Shown here in pieces: positions 8,464-16,909 of a DNA stretch of 64,000 bases. Each line of letters starts with the position of its first letter. Within the stretch, counting starts at the first letter, position 1. Origin of the DNA: JBOCEF01 sp047610385 (GTDB taxonomy: Bacteria > Pseudomonadota > Alphaproteobacteria > Rhodobacterales > Rhodobacteraceae); the NCBI GenBank assembly GCA_047610385.1, contig JBLGAC010000001.1:124001-188000 (forward strand), read 5' to 3'. The position numbers and the translations under genes are program-made. The notes below the pieces were generated by a model. It was not told where the DNA came from. It ran no database searches and worked only from the letters and a program-made list of their open reading frames with translations.

Positions 8464-9261
8464 TCAGGCCACTTTTCTCTTCTTCACCGCCGACCAAAGC
8501 TTTTTGTTGGTCAGGTAAAGCAGCACCGCGAGGAAGATCACGAAGATGAAGTTGCGCATGCCGACTGACTTGCGCTCCATCATCTTGGGCTCCGCCGCCC
8601 ACATCAAGAAGGCGGACACGTCCTCAGCCATCTGTTCGACCGACGCCTTGGTGCCATCGGCATATTCAACCCCATCTTCCGACAGCGGCGCCGACATCGC
8701 GATCAGCCCGCCCGGCATGGTGTGGTTCTCATAGAGGGTAACACCAGCCACCTCCACCTCCTCACCGGAGTACCCGGTGAGAAGCGAGTAGATGTATTCC
8801 GGGCCGCCAGTGCCTTTCAGCATCTGGTTGATGCCCAGGCCGGCCGGGCCATGGAACCCTGCCCGCGCCTTCGCCATCAGCGACAGATCGGGTGCCCCGG
8901 CACCTTTGTTGACCGGGAACTTGTCCGACGGAAGGCCCTGGCGCGTGTCGCCAAGCTCTCCTTCGGGATCGACCACGTCATAGAGCGCGGCGATGGCTTT
9001 CACCTGCTCTGCGTCATAGCCAGGCCCACCAGGTTCACCAAGCGCGCGGAAGCTGACGAACTTCAAGCCGTGGCACGCCGAGCAGACCTCGTTGAAGACC
9101 TGCAGGCCGCGCTGAAGCTGCTCGGGTTCAAACTTGCCCATCGGGCCTTCGAATGAGAACGCGATGTTCTCGATGTGGCTCTCTCCGCCCGCCGCCATGG
9201 CCGAGGCGGGGAGAAGGGCGGCCACGAGGGCCGCCGCAGCGATGCGCTTAAGGGTCATCAT
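8464..9261 (-). CDS. petC: Cytochrome c1 of the bc1 complex
   Basis: A 265-residue haem c subunit of ubiquinol-cytochrome c reductase, anchored to the periplasmic face of the membrane. A signal peptide ends near ASAMA (residues 19-23). The haem motif CSACH is at residues 60-64. A candidate axial Met lies in MPGGLIAMSAPLS, and one C-terminal membrane helix precedes a basic tail. Two adjacent ATGs (9261, 9258) follow GAGGAGAG, and the first was chosen. It is the last gene of petABC, 20 bases after petB. Confidence 0.95.
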   Translation of the reverse strand: MMTLKRIAAAALVAALLPASAMAAGGESHIENIAFSFEGPMGKFEPEQLQRGLQVFNEVCSACHGLKFVSFRALGEPGGPGYDAEQVKAIAALYDVVDPEGELGDTRQGLPSDKFPVNKGAGAPDLSLMAKARAGFHGPAGLGINQMLKGTGGPEYIYSLLTGYSGEEVEVAGVTLYENHTMPGGLIAMSAPLSEDGVEYADGTKASVEQMAEDVSAFLMWAAEPKMMERKSVGMRNFIFVIFLAVLLYLTNKKLWSAVKKRKVA

Positions 9262-9281
9262 CTCTCTCCTCATGTCCTCGG

Positions 9282-10595
9282 TCACTCCGCCGGCTTCGAG
9301 GCGCCGTACTTCTTCGCGATTTTCGCGTCGAAGTCTTCCTCGATGGTGGCCGGCACCGGGAGCGGCTTTTCAATCACGCCCAGCAGCGGCAGGATCACCA
9401 GGAAATACCCGAACCAGTAGGCTGCGGCGATCAGCGAGATCGTGGCATAGGGTTCTTCGGCAGGCATGCCGCCGCACCACATCAGCACCATGAAGTCGAA
9501 GACCAGCAGCCAGAACCACCACTTGAACTGCGGACGATAGCGGCCCGAGCGCACGCGAGACGTGTCGAGCCAAGGCGCCAGCGCCATGACCACAATCGCG
9601 CCGAACATCGCCAGCACGCCGCCCAGTTTGCCGTCGATCGGCAGGATCTGGATCAGCCACACATCGTCAGTGATCGACCGCAGGATCGCGTAGAACGGCA
9701 GGAAGTACCATTCGGGCACGATATGCGCCGGAGTCGAGAGCGGGTTCGCCTCGATGTAGTTGTCCGGATGCCCAAGGTAGTTGGGCATGAAGAACACAAA
9801 GGCGCAGAACACTACCAGCACGACAGCCAGCGCATAAAGGTCCTTGATCACGAAATACGGCCAGAAGGGCAGCGTGTCCTTCTTGACCTCGTCGATCGAC
9901 CCGACGCGCACGGGGACGCCGGTCGGGTTGTTGTTGCCGGTGGTGTGGAACGCCCAGATATGAACGACCACGAGGCCAACCAGCACGAACGGCAGCAGAT
10001 AGTGCAGCGAGAAGAACCGGTTCAGCAGCGGGTTGTCGACGGCGAAACCGCCCCACAGCCACTGCACGATCGGCTCACCGACCAGCGGGATCGCCGAGAA
10101 CAGGTTGGTGATCACGGTCGCGCCCCAAAAGGACATCTGTCCCCAAGGCAGCACATAGCCCATGAACGCCGTCGCCATCATCGCAACGTAGATCAGGATG
10201 CCAATGATCCAGGTGATTTCGCGCGGGGCCTTGTAGGACCCGTAATAAAAGCTGCGGAAGATGTGCAGATACACCGCAACAAAGAACAGCGAAGCGCCGT
10301 TCGCGTGCAGGTAGCGCAGCAGCCAACCGCCGTTGACGTCGCGCATGATATGTTCAACCGACGCGAAGGCCAGGCTGGTGTGCGGCGTGTAGTGCATGGC
10401 CAGCGTGATGCCGGTCACAATCTGCATCGCCAGGCAGAACGTGAGGATGATGCCCCAGATCCACATCCAGTTAAGGTTTTTGGGCGTCGGGATCGTCAGG
10501 GTGCTGAACAGCAGCCCGCCGATCGGAAGCCGCGTCTCCACCCATTTGGCGAAGCCCGACTTCGGCTCATACGGTTCGTGAGGAATTCCGCTCAT
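9282..10595 (-). CDS. petB: Cytochrome b of the bc1 complex
   Basis: A 437-residue integral membrane subunit carrying the two b haems and both quinone sites. It has about eight hydrophobic helices, the paired histidines in helices B and D (RYLHANGAS with HIFRSFYYGS, and FSLHYLLPF with VVHIWAFHTTGNN), and the Qo-site PEWY motif in IVPEWYFLPFYAILRSI. Its length is typical of the undivided alphaproteobacterial form. It is the middle gene of petABC, 10 bases after petA. Confidence 0.97.
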   Translation of the reverse strand: MSGIPHEPYEPKSGFAKWVETRLPIGGLLFSTLTIPTPKNLNWMWIWGIILTFCLAMQIVTGITLAMHYTPHTSLAFASVEHIMRDVNGGWLLRYLHANGASLFFVAVYLHIFRSFYYGSYKAPREITWIIGILIYVAMMATAFMGYVLPWGQMSFWGATVITNLFSAIPLVGEPIVQWLWGGFAVDNPLLNRFFSLHYLLPFVLVGLVVVHIWAFHTTGNNNPTGVPVRVGSIDEVKKDTLPFWPYFVIKDLYALAVVLVVFCAFVFFMPNYLGHPDNYIEANPLSTPAHIVPEWYFLPFYAILRSITDDVWLIQILPIDGKLGGVLAMFGAIVVMALAPWLDTSRVRSGRYRPQFKWWFWLLVFDFMVLMWCGGMPAEEPYATISLIAAAYWFGYFLVILPLLGVIEKPLPVPATIEEDFDAKIAKKYGASKPAE

Positions 10596-10605
10596 CTTGC
10601 TCTCC

Positions 10606-11178
10606 TCAGCCCAGCTTGATCACGGTGTCCGAGACGAAGCTCGCCGTCGGCACCGGAAGGTTTTCAGGCGCGGGTCCTTTGCGGATCCGCCCGGAGGTGT
10701 CGTAGTGCGAGCCGTGGCAGGGGCAGAACCACCCACCAAATTCGCCCGCGCCGTTGCCGATCGGAATGCAGCCCAGATGGGTGCAGACCCCGATCATCAC
10801 CAGCCACGCACCGTCGGCGTCGAGGGTGCGGTTCGCATCCTCGGCATCGGCGTCGGCCGGCCCGTTCGCATTGCGCGACGCGGTGTCTTTCAGATCGGCC
10901 AGCGGCGTGCTGCGCGCGGCCTCGATCTCTGCCGCGGTGCGCTTGCGGATGAAGACCGGTTTGCCGCGCCATTTGACGGTCAGCTGGGTGCCTTCTTCGA
11001 CGTCGCCCACATCCACCTCGATCGAGGAGAGGGCGAGCACGTCCGCGCTCGGGTTCATCTGGTCGACCAGCGGCCAGACTGCTGCGCCGACGCCGACGAC
11101 ACCCGCAGCGCCGGTGGCGACGTACAGGAAGTCGCGGCGGGTCGGCTGGACGTCCGTTCCTTCGTGGGCCACGTTCAT
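10606..11178 (-). CDS. petA: Rieske iron-sulfur protein of the bc1 complex
   Basis: A 190-residue Rieske subunit that passes electrons from quinol to cytochrome c1. The N-terminus has a twin-arginine-like RRDFLY at residues 14-19 followed by the membrane anchor. The 2Fe-2S ligands lie in CTHLGC (from residue 132) and CPCHGS (from residue 152). The ATG at 11178, with GGGGAA upstream, was chosen over an upstream in-frame start. It is the first gene of petABC. Confidence 0.96.
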   Translation of the reverse strand: MNVAHEGTDVQPTRRDFLYVATGAAGVVGVGAAVWPLVDQMNPSADVLALSSIEVDVGDVEEGTQLTVKWRGKPVFIRKRTAAEIEAARSTPLADLKDTASRNANGPADADAEDANRTLDADGAWLVMIGVCTHLGCIPIGNGAGEFGGWFCPCHGSHYDTSGRIRKGPAPENLPVPTASFVSDTVIKLG

Positions 11179-11770
11179 GTTTCCCCTATCACTGCGCCCG
11201 GACATGCCAGGCAATTCTGTCGGGCCTTGCGGTCAAGGCGCCATGTTGGCCCGCCCTATCTTGGCGCGCCGCTTGTTCGCCTGCCCCCTCGCCGCCCTGC
11301 GAAAACCATATAGCGCAAAGATGCTGGTCGACGCGGCGCAGCCCGAAGGCCGAGTCCGTTCCAAACTGGGGAATATCCGCGCGTCTCGGGCCGGTCCAGC
11401 GGACTTTGCGACGCAGAGCAGCACCGCGACGATCCGCGCATGGCCCGATCAACGTCCCCAGCGGTGCCTGCGCGTGGGCAAAGGGGCATGCGCGGGACCA
11501 GCGCAAATCCCTGAAAACGACGTGATTTCGCCAAAAACGGCAGGAAACTTGCACCGCAAGGGTCATAAACTCGCTGCGAGGGCGGATCTCGCCGCCCATG
11601 CCAGCCCGCCGATGCGCATGGGCAGGGCTTGCGAAGCGCACCTTGCGCCCCCATGCGGCCCTGCGCCTCGGCCCGATTGCAGACCAGATTTTTCGCCGAA
11701 AATTCTGCGGGTGCGGCACTGGTGTCCTGTTCGCCCAGCCGCGCGCCGCCTGCGCCCAGTGCAAATACGC
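11179..11770. other. Gene-free region between petA and the B12 leader
   Basis: About 590 bases with no supported gene. Several long open frames cross it on both strands, but they are of low-complexity arginine/proline/alanine type, overlap one another and continue antisense to btuB or petA. It should contain the petABC promoter near its left end, though no convincing hexamers were found. No RNA gene was recognised. Confidence 0.6.
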
Positions 11771-11799
11771 TTGACCTTTCGCAGCGCAACATCTGATAA
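11771..11799 (+). promoter_or_regulatory. Sigma70-like promoter of the B12 uptake leader
   Basis: TTGACC at 11771-11776 and TGATAA at 11794-11799 are separated by exactly 17 bases, a near-consensus housekeeping promoter. The cobalamin riboswitch begins within about 10 bases of the -10 hexamer, at the expected transcription start. Confidence 0.75.
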
Positions 11800-11805
11800 C
11801 CACGT

Positions 11806-11990
11806 CCAGACGGTGCCCGCGAGGGCCATGAGGGAACACCGGGAGGGAAAGCCATGCTTTCCCAAACCGGGGCTGTGCCCGCAACTGTGAGCGGAGAGCA
11901 TATCGCCAGATGCCACTGATCCTTTTCAAAGGGTCGGGAAGGCGGCGAAAATGCGATGACCCGCAAGCCAGGAGACCTGCCGTCGCGTCG
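11806..11990 (+). promoter_or_regulatory. Cobalamin riboswitch upstream of btuB
   Basis: A B12-sensing aptamer. It shows the purine-rich GGGAA start, GGGGCTGTGCCCGCAACTG in the core, GCCACTG near 11910, and the B12 box AAGCCAGGAGACCTGCC at 11965-11981. Order and spacing match the class. It precedes the btuB gene for outer-membrane B12 uptake, so high cobalamin is expected to shut off import. A terminator-like hairpin follows at 12040-12088. Confidence 0.93.
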
Positions 11991-12039
11991 TTCGTCCGGA
12001 GCCGGGAACAGCTCACGGGGCACGGGATCTGTTCCGTTG

Positions 12040-12088
12040 AAACGACAATTCGTTCGAACGCGCCGCAAGGCGCGGTCGTTTTGTCGTT
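12040..12088 (+). terminator. Candidate riboswitch expression-platform terminator
   Basis: After the B12 aptamer comes a nested hairpin. The inner stem CGCGCC/GGCGCG encloses a GCAA tetraloop at about 12059-12074. Outer arms AACGACAA (12040-12047) and TTGTCGTT (12081-12088) can extend it, and TCGTTTT follows the inner stem. It lies about 50 bases before the btuB start, so B12-dependent transcription termination is a plausible mechanism. The U-tract is short. Confidence 0.55.
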
Positions 12089-12137
12089 GCACGTCCGCGC
12101 CCGATCTGGCGCGGGCATCTGATCCCGGAGCCATTCC

Positions 12138-13988
12138 ATGCGCCGCACATATCTGCGCCCGCTGACCATCAGCGCCCTTGCCTTCGCCGCCCCGGCATGG
12201 GCCGACGAACCCGTCGCGCTCGCCCCTGTTGAGGTGACCGCCACCCGCCTGCCGACCACGCAGGCCGCGGCCGGCGTCGCGATTTCGGTCATCACGCAAG
12301 ATGACATCGAACGCGCTGCCTACCGCACCGTCGCCGACGCGCTTGAGGCCTTGCCCGGAATTGCCATCACCCGCAATGGCGCGCCGGGCGCCGCGGCCAG
12401 CGTCTACATCCGCGGCCTGTCCGGCGACGGCGTGCTGGTGCTGATCGACGGCGTGCCCATCAACGATCCCTCCTCGACCGGCGGCGGCTTTGACTTCGCC
12501 TCGCTCGACGCCGCCGCGATAGAGCGGATCGAGGTGCTGCGCGGCGCGCAGTCGACGCTCTGGGGCTCCGGCGCCGAAGCGGGCGTCATCGCCATCACCA
12601 CCAAGCGCGGAACCACGGGCGTGCAGGGCTCGTTCTTCGTCGAGGGCGGCTCCTACGGGACGTTCCGCGCCGGAGGCTCGGCCTCGGGTGCCTCGGAGAC
12701 CGGCGATTTTGCGGTCTCGCTCACCCGCACCTCGACCGACGGGTTCTCATCGCTCAAGGCCGACTCAAGCGACGACGATGACGGCATGTCCAGCCTCGCG
12801 ATCAATGCGCGCGCCGGCATCAACCTGCCCGGCGACGGGCGGCTCGGCATGACCCTGCGGCGCAGCCAGTCCACCGTCGATTACGACAACCCTTACGCGC
12901 CCGGCACCACGCCGACCGGCGATAACGAGGAGCTTTCCACCGCCCTCACCTTCGACATGCCGGTCTGGGGCGACCGCGTCGACATCTCCTCCCAGGTTGG
13001 CTATGCGCAGGTTGAGCGCAGCTCTGAAGTCTACGACTACAACTATCTGGGCGAGCGCCGCTTCGCCCGGCTGCAGGCCACCGTCGACGCCAATGACTGG
13101 AACACCCTCACCTTCGGCGCCGAGCATGAGCGGTTCAACGGCGAGGGCGACTATTTCGGGGCTGTCGACCTGCCCAAAAGCCACAGCTCGATCTCATCCT
13201 TCTTTGGGTTGTGGGAGACGCGGCCCCTTGCCGGGCTGACCCTGATGGGCGGCTTGCGCCATGATGAGCATTCCGAAATCGGCGGCAATCTGTCGGGCCG
13301 GATTTCCGCCGCCTATGCGGCCACCGATGAAATCACCTTGCGCAGCAGCTGGGGCACCGCGTTCAAGGCGCCGTCGCTGTATCAGCAGACCTATGGCACC
13401 CCGGTGCCCAATCTGGGCCTCAAGCCCCAGACATCGCAAGGCTGGGAGGCAGGGGTTGATTTCGCCTCCGCCGACGGGCGCTTCGCAGCAGGGGCCACGG
13501 TGTTCCAGCAAAAGCTGAAGGATGAGATCGACTATGATTCCGACGGCATATGGGGCACGCCCGGCTATGAAGACGGCTACTACAACATCGACAGTTCCTC
13601 CTATTCCGGGCTGGAGCTGACCGGCAGCGCCCGCCTGAATTCGATGTTCGTGCTGTCAGGCACCTACACCTATACCGACGCGCATAACGACGTCACGGAC
13701 ACCCGCCTGATCCGGCGCCCGCGCCACACCGCGGACCTGAAGCTGGCATTTGACGATGGCGGACCGCTGCGCGCCCAGGTGACGGCCACCTATAATGACG
13801 GCTATCCCGACTTCAGCGGTTCGGTTGACAGCTGGATCCGCGTTGATGCCGCCGCCAGCTATGCGGTGACTGAGACGGTGGAGGTCTATGGCCGCCTCGA
13901 GAACATCTTCGACGTCGATTATGAATACGTCTCAGGCTACAACACGGCGGGCCGGTCGGGGTATCTCGGCCTTCGCGCGAAGTTCTGA
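12138..13988 (+). CDS. btuB: TonB-dependent vitamin B12 receptor BtuB
   Basis: A 616-residue outer-membrane receptor for cobalamin. A signal peptide ends near PAWA (residues 18-21), followed by the TonB-box-like PVEVTATR and a plug domain containing the VYIRGLSG and VLIDGVPIND segments. A 22-strand-type barrel then runs to a terminal Phe in YLGLRAKF, the usual outer-membrane signal. It is the first gene behind the cobalamin riboswitch and is followed by btuF, btuC, btuD and cobQ, which makes B12 the likely ligand rather than a siderophore. Confidence 0.92.
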   Translation: MRRTYLRPLTISALAFAAPAWADEPVALAPVEVTATRLPTTQAAAGVAISVITQDDIERAAYRTVADALEALPGIAITRNGAPGAAASVYIRGLSGDGVLVLIDGVPINDPSSTGGGFDFASLDAAAIERIEVLRGAQSTLWGSGAEAGVIAITTKRGTTGVQGSFFVEGGSYGTFRAGGSASGASETGDFAVSLTRTSTDGFSSLKADSSDDDDGMSSLAINARAGINLPGDGRLGMTLRRSQSTVDYDNPYAPGTTPTGDNEELSTALTFDMPVWGDRVDISSQVGYAQVERSSEVYDYNYLGERRFARLQATVDANDWNTLTFGAEHERFNGEGDYFGAVDLPKSHSSISSFFGLWETRPLAGLTLMGGLRHDEHSEIGGNLSGRISAAYAATDEITLRSSWGTAFKAPSLYQQTYGTPVPNLGLKPQTSQGWEAGVDFASADGRFAAGATVFQQKLKDEIDYDSDGIWGTPGYEDGYYNIDSSSYSGLELTGSARLNSMFVLSGTYTYTDAHNDVTDTRLIRRPRHTADLKLAFDDGGPLRAQVTATYNDGYPDFSGSVDSWIRVDAAASYAVTETVEVYGRLENIFDVDYEYVSGYNTAGRSGYLGLRAKF

Positions 13989-14004
13989 GACCCCCCAACC
14001 GCAG

Positions 14005-14051
14005 AAAGCCAACCCGCAGGAAAGCCAACCCGCAGGACCACATCCCGCAGG
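14005..14051 (+). repeat. Three short tandem repeats in the btuB-btuF gap
   Basis: Two exact 16-base units, AAAGCCAACCCGCAGG at 14005-14020 and 14021-14036, are followed by a degenerate third unit ending CCCGCAGG at 14051. The last unit supplies the GCAGGAG ribosome site of btuF. The copy number could change by slippage and alter the leader length. Confidence 0.8.
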
Positions 14052-14060
14052 AGCCTTAAT

Positions 14061-14996
14061 ATGACCGCGCCCCGCCGTTTTCTCCGCGCCCCTCGGCCCG
14101 CAAGGGTCTGGGGGGGGCGTGGGCGGGGCGCGGTTCTGGCGCTGGTGCTGCTGGCGGGCGCGGCGCAGGCTGACGCAACCTATGTCGGCGCGGCCCCGGC
14201 CCTCGGCCCGCCGCCCCCGCCGCATCCAAGGCGGATCGTCAGCCTTGATTACTGCGCCGACCAGTTCGTCCTGAAATTCGCCGACCGCGCCGCCATCGCC
14301 GCGCTGTCCCCGGATGCGGACGCTGATTTTTCTTATATGCGCGATGCTGCCCCGGGTCTGCCGACTGTGCGCCCGCGGGCTGAGGACGTGCTGACCCTGC
14401 GCCCAGACCTCGTGGTCCGGTCCTATGGCGGTGGCGCCGGGATCGGCGCGCAGCTGGCCCGCGCAGGCGTGCCGGTGTTGAATGTTGGCTTTGCAGGCGC
14501 AATCGCCGATGTGCGCGCCACGATTGTGCGCATGGCGGCCGGTCTGGGCGCGCCCGATGCCGGGACGCGAACGGCGGCGCAGCTTGATGCCCGCATCGCC
14601 GCCGCGGCGCCGCCCCCGGGCGCGCCCGCGATCTCAGCACTGTACCTGACCACCGGCGGGTGGACCGCGGGGACCGGCACGCTGGTTGATGAAATGCTAC
14701 GCGCCGCGGGGCTGCGCAATCATGAAACCCGCGCAGGCTGGCGCCCCCTGCCGCTGGAACGGCTTGCCCGCGAAGAACCCGACCTGATCGCCGCGGCGTT
14801 TTTTGAATCCAGCAGCCAGAACCCCAGCCGCTGGTCCTCAGCCCGCCATCCGGTGACGCGCAAAATGCTGGCGCGCCGTCCGATTGTGGCGCTCAAAGGG
14901 GCATGGACATCCTGCGGCGGCTGGTTCCTTGCCGACGCAGTAGAGGCGCTGGCCGCCGGGCGCGACGCCGCGCTGGCGCGAAGGGACGCAAAATGA
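14061..14996 (+). CDS. btuF: Periplasmic B12-binding protein of ABC importer (BtuF-like)
   Basis: A 311-residue helical-backbone metal-receptor-type binding protein that delivers cobalamin to BtuCD. The N-terminus has a long basic region, then a hydrophobic export signal ending near GAAQA (residues 34-38). The mature part begins RRIVSLDYCADQFVLKF and has the two-lobed fold pattern with LRPDLVV. The ATGA overlap with btuC, the upstream btuB and the riboswitch support B12 as substrate. The family also includes haem and siderophore binders, so the ligand is inferred from context. Confidence 0.85.
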   Translation: MTAPRRFLRAPRPARVWGGRGRGAVLALVLLAGAAQADATYVGAAPALGPPPPPHPRRIVSLDYCADQFVLKFADRAAIAALSPDADADFSYMRDAAPGLPTVRPRAEDVLTLRPDLVVRSYGGGAGIGAQLARAGVPVLNVGFAGAIADVRATIVRMAAGLGAPDAGTRTAAQLDARIAAAAPPPGAPAISALYLTTGGWTAGTGTLVDEMLRAAGLRNHETRAGWRPLPLERLAREEPDLIAAAFFESSSQNPSRWSSARHPVTRKMLARRPIVALKGAWTSCGGWFLADAVEALAAGRDAALARRDAK

Positions 14997-16009
14997 CCAT
15001 GCGCGTTCCCCTCACCGCGATTCTGGCCGCCGCATCGCTGGCCGTCATTGCAGCCGCGTGCCTGATCGGATCAACGCCCATGGCGCCGGGGCGCGCAATC
15101 TTGGGGCTGCTGGGCATCGGCGGCACGGTCGATGCGCTGGCCGATCAGGTGATCGTGCGCGACATCCGCCTGCCGCGCGCGCTGGCCGCGTGGATGGTGG
15201 GCGCAGCGCTGGGGGCATCGGGTGCGGCGCTGCAGGGGCTGCTGCGCAACCCGCTGGCCGAACCGGGGGTGCTCGGCGTGTCCGCCGCCGCCGCGTTGGG
15301 CGCGGTCGCAACGCTGGTTTTCGGGACGGCGGCGCTGCCGGCGATCCTTGCGCCTTGGGCGCTGCCGCTGGCCGCCGTGGGCGGCGCGATGGCCGCCACG
15401 GCGCTGCTGGCGGTTGCGGCGGCGCGGCTCAGATCCGTGGTGACGCTGATCCTGGTGGGCGTGGGGCTGTCCAGCTTTTGCGGGGCGCTGATGTCGCTGA
15501 TGATGAACCTCGCCCCCAACCCGTTCACCTTGGCAGAGATGATCAACTGGATGCTCGGCTCGGTCGCCAACCGGTCCATGGCCGATCTGGGCTTTGCCGC
15601 GCCGTTCATGGCGCTGGGGGCTTGGGCGCTGGCAGCGCGGCGGCGCGATCTGACCGCGCTGACCTTGGGCGAAGAGGCCGCGGCGGGCATCGGCGCAGAC
15701 CTCGGGCGCACCCGCATCATGATCGTGCTGGGCGCGGGGCTGCTGACCGGCGCCGCGGTGGCGCTGGCTGGCGCAATTGGCTTTGTGGGCATCGTGGCAC
15801 CCCATCTGGTGCGCCCGCTGGTGGGCCATGACCCGGCGCGCGCATTGCTGCCATCTGCGCTGCTGGCGGGGGTGATTCTGGTGCTCGCCGACATCGGTGT
15901 GCGTCTGGCCCCCGGCGCGGCGGAACTGAACCTTGGCGTCCTCGCCGCCTTGCTGGGCGCGCCGGCCTTTGCGTGGATCGCCGCGCGCAGAAGCGGGCGT
16001 CATGGCTGA
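14993..16009 (+). CDS. btuC: B12 ABC transporter permease (BtuC-like)
   Basis: A 338-residue FecCD/BtuC-family permease with about ten hydrophobic helices. Family landmarks are RLPRALAAWMVGAALGASGAALQGLLRNPLAEP in the first third, split here as RLPRALAAW and LQGLLRNPLAEP, and the ATPase-contacting segment IGFVGIVAPHLVRPLVG near the C-terminus. The ATG at 14993 overlaps the btuF stop. It forms the membrane channel of the importer. Confidence 0.88.
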   Translation: MTMRVPLTAILAAASLAVIAAACLIGSTPMAPGRAILGLLGIGGTVDALADQVIVRDIRLPRALAAWMVGAALGASGAALQGLLRNPLAEPGVLGVSAAAALGAVATLVFGTAALPAILAPWALPLAAVGGAMAATALLAVAAARLRSVVTLILVGVGLSSFCGALMSLMMNLAPNPFTLAEMINWMLGSVANRSMADLGFAAPFMALGAWALAARRRDLTALTLGEEAAAGIGADLGRTRIMIVLGAGLLTGAAVALAGAIGFVGIVAPHLVRPLVGHDPARALLPSALLAGVILVLADIGVRLAPGAAELNLGVLAALLGAPAFAWIAARRSGRHG

Positions 16010-16132
16010 TCGCCGCGCCGCCAACCACCCCGTGGCGGTCCATCCGGGCACCTGCCATGACGCCGGCGCAGGCGCCCGGCCCGCAGCGGGCGCACCCTTG
16101 CGCGCCGGCATCCCCGGCACAAAGGCCCCGCG

Positions 16133-16909
16133 ATGACCGATCTGATCTGCACTGACCTGACCCTTTGCGCGGGCGCCCATGTCATCGCGGAGAACATCTC
16201 GCTGACCGTCCGCGCGGGCGAACTCGTTGCCCTGCTTGGCCCCAACGGCGCTGGGAAAACCACGCTTTTGCGCACCGCCATCGGCCTGATCGCGCCCATC
16301 GCTGGAACCGTGCGCCTTGGCGGCGATGACCCGCGCGCGCTGGCCCCGGCGGAACGTGCCCGCCGCTGCGCCTACTTGCCCCAAGCCCGAGAGGCGGCAT
16401 GGCCGGTGCGCGCCCGCGATGTGGTGGCGCTCGGCCGTTTTGCCCATGGTGCCGCGCCGCACCGGCTGTCGGAGGCCGATCGCCATGCCGTCGACGCCGC
16501 GATTGAGGCTTGCGGCCTAACCGCCCTTCAGCACCGCGCCGTCGATGCGCTGTCAGGGGGTGAGCAGGCCCGCGTCCACATCGCCCGCGCGCTGGCCGCC
16601 CATGCGCCCATGGTGCTGGCGGATGAACCGGCCGCAGCCCTCGACCCCCTGCATCAAGACCGGATCATGCGCCTGTTGCGCCGCTTCGCCGATGATGGCG
16701 GCGCCGCGCTGGTGGTCATGCACGACCCGACGCTGGCCGCCCGCCATGCCGACCGGCTGGTCTGGTTGGCGCATGGCGCGATCATCGCCGACGGCCCGCC
16801 GCGCGACACGCTGACGCCCCAAACACTGGCGCGCGCCTATGGCGTGCGGGCGGACGTGATCGACCGTCCCGACGGCCCGGTCGCGGTAATTTTGGGGGAC
16901 GCGTCATGA
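16133..16909 (+). CDS. btuD: B12 ABC transporter ATPase (BtuD-like)
   Basis: A 258-residue ATPase of the FepC/BtuD/HmuV group. Walker A is GPNGAGKTT, the signature is LSGGEQARVHIARAL, Walker B is MVLADEPAAALD, and the switch His is in VVMHDP. It starts at 16133 after a 123-base gap from btuC that holds no gene, and it ends in an ATGA overlap with cobQ, tying import to corrinoid assembly. The pairing with btuB/F/C indicates cobamide import. Confidence 0.87.
   Translation: MTDLICTDLTLCAGAHVIAENISLTVRAGELVALLGPNGAGKTTLLRTAIGLIAPIAGTVRLGGDDPRALAPAERARRCAYLPQAREAAWPVRARDVVALGRFAHGAAPHRLSEADRHAVDAAIEACGLTALQHRAVDALSGGEQARVHIARALAAHAPMVLADEPAAALDPLHQDRIMRLLRRFADDGGAALVVMHDPTLAARHADRLVWLAHGAIIADGPPRDTLTPQTLARAYGVRADVIDRPDGPVAVILGDAS

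Noticed and set aside
11189..12307. Long open frames on both strands (over 340 codons each) between petA and btuB
   Set aside because: They overlap one another, the B12 riboswitch and btuB, are rich in Arg, Pro and Ala, and lack ribosome sites or any family pattern; this is typical of chance frames in high-GC DNA.
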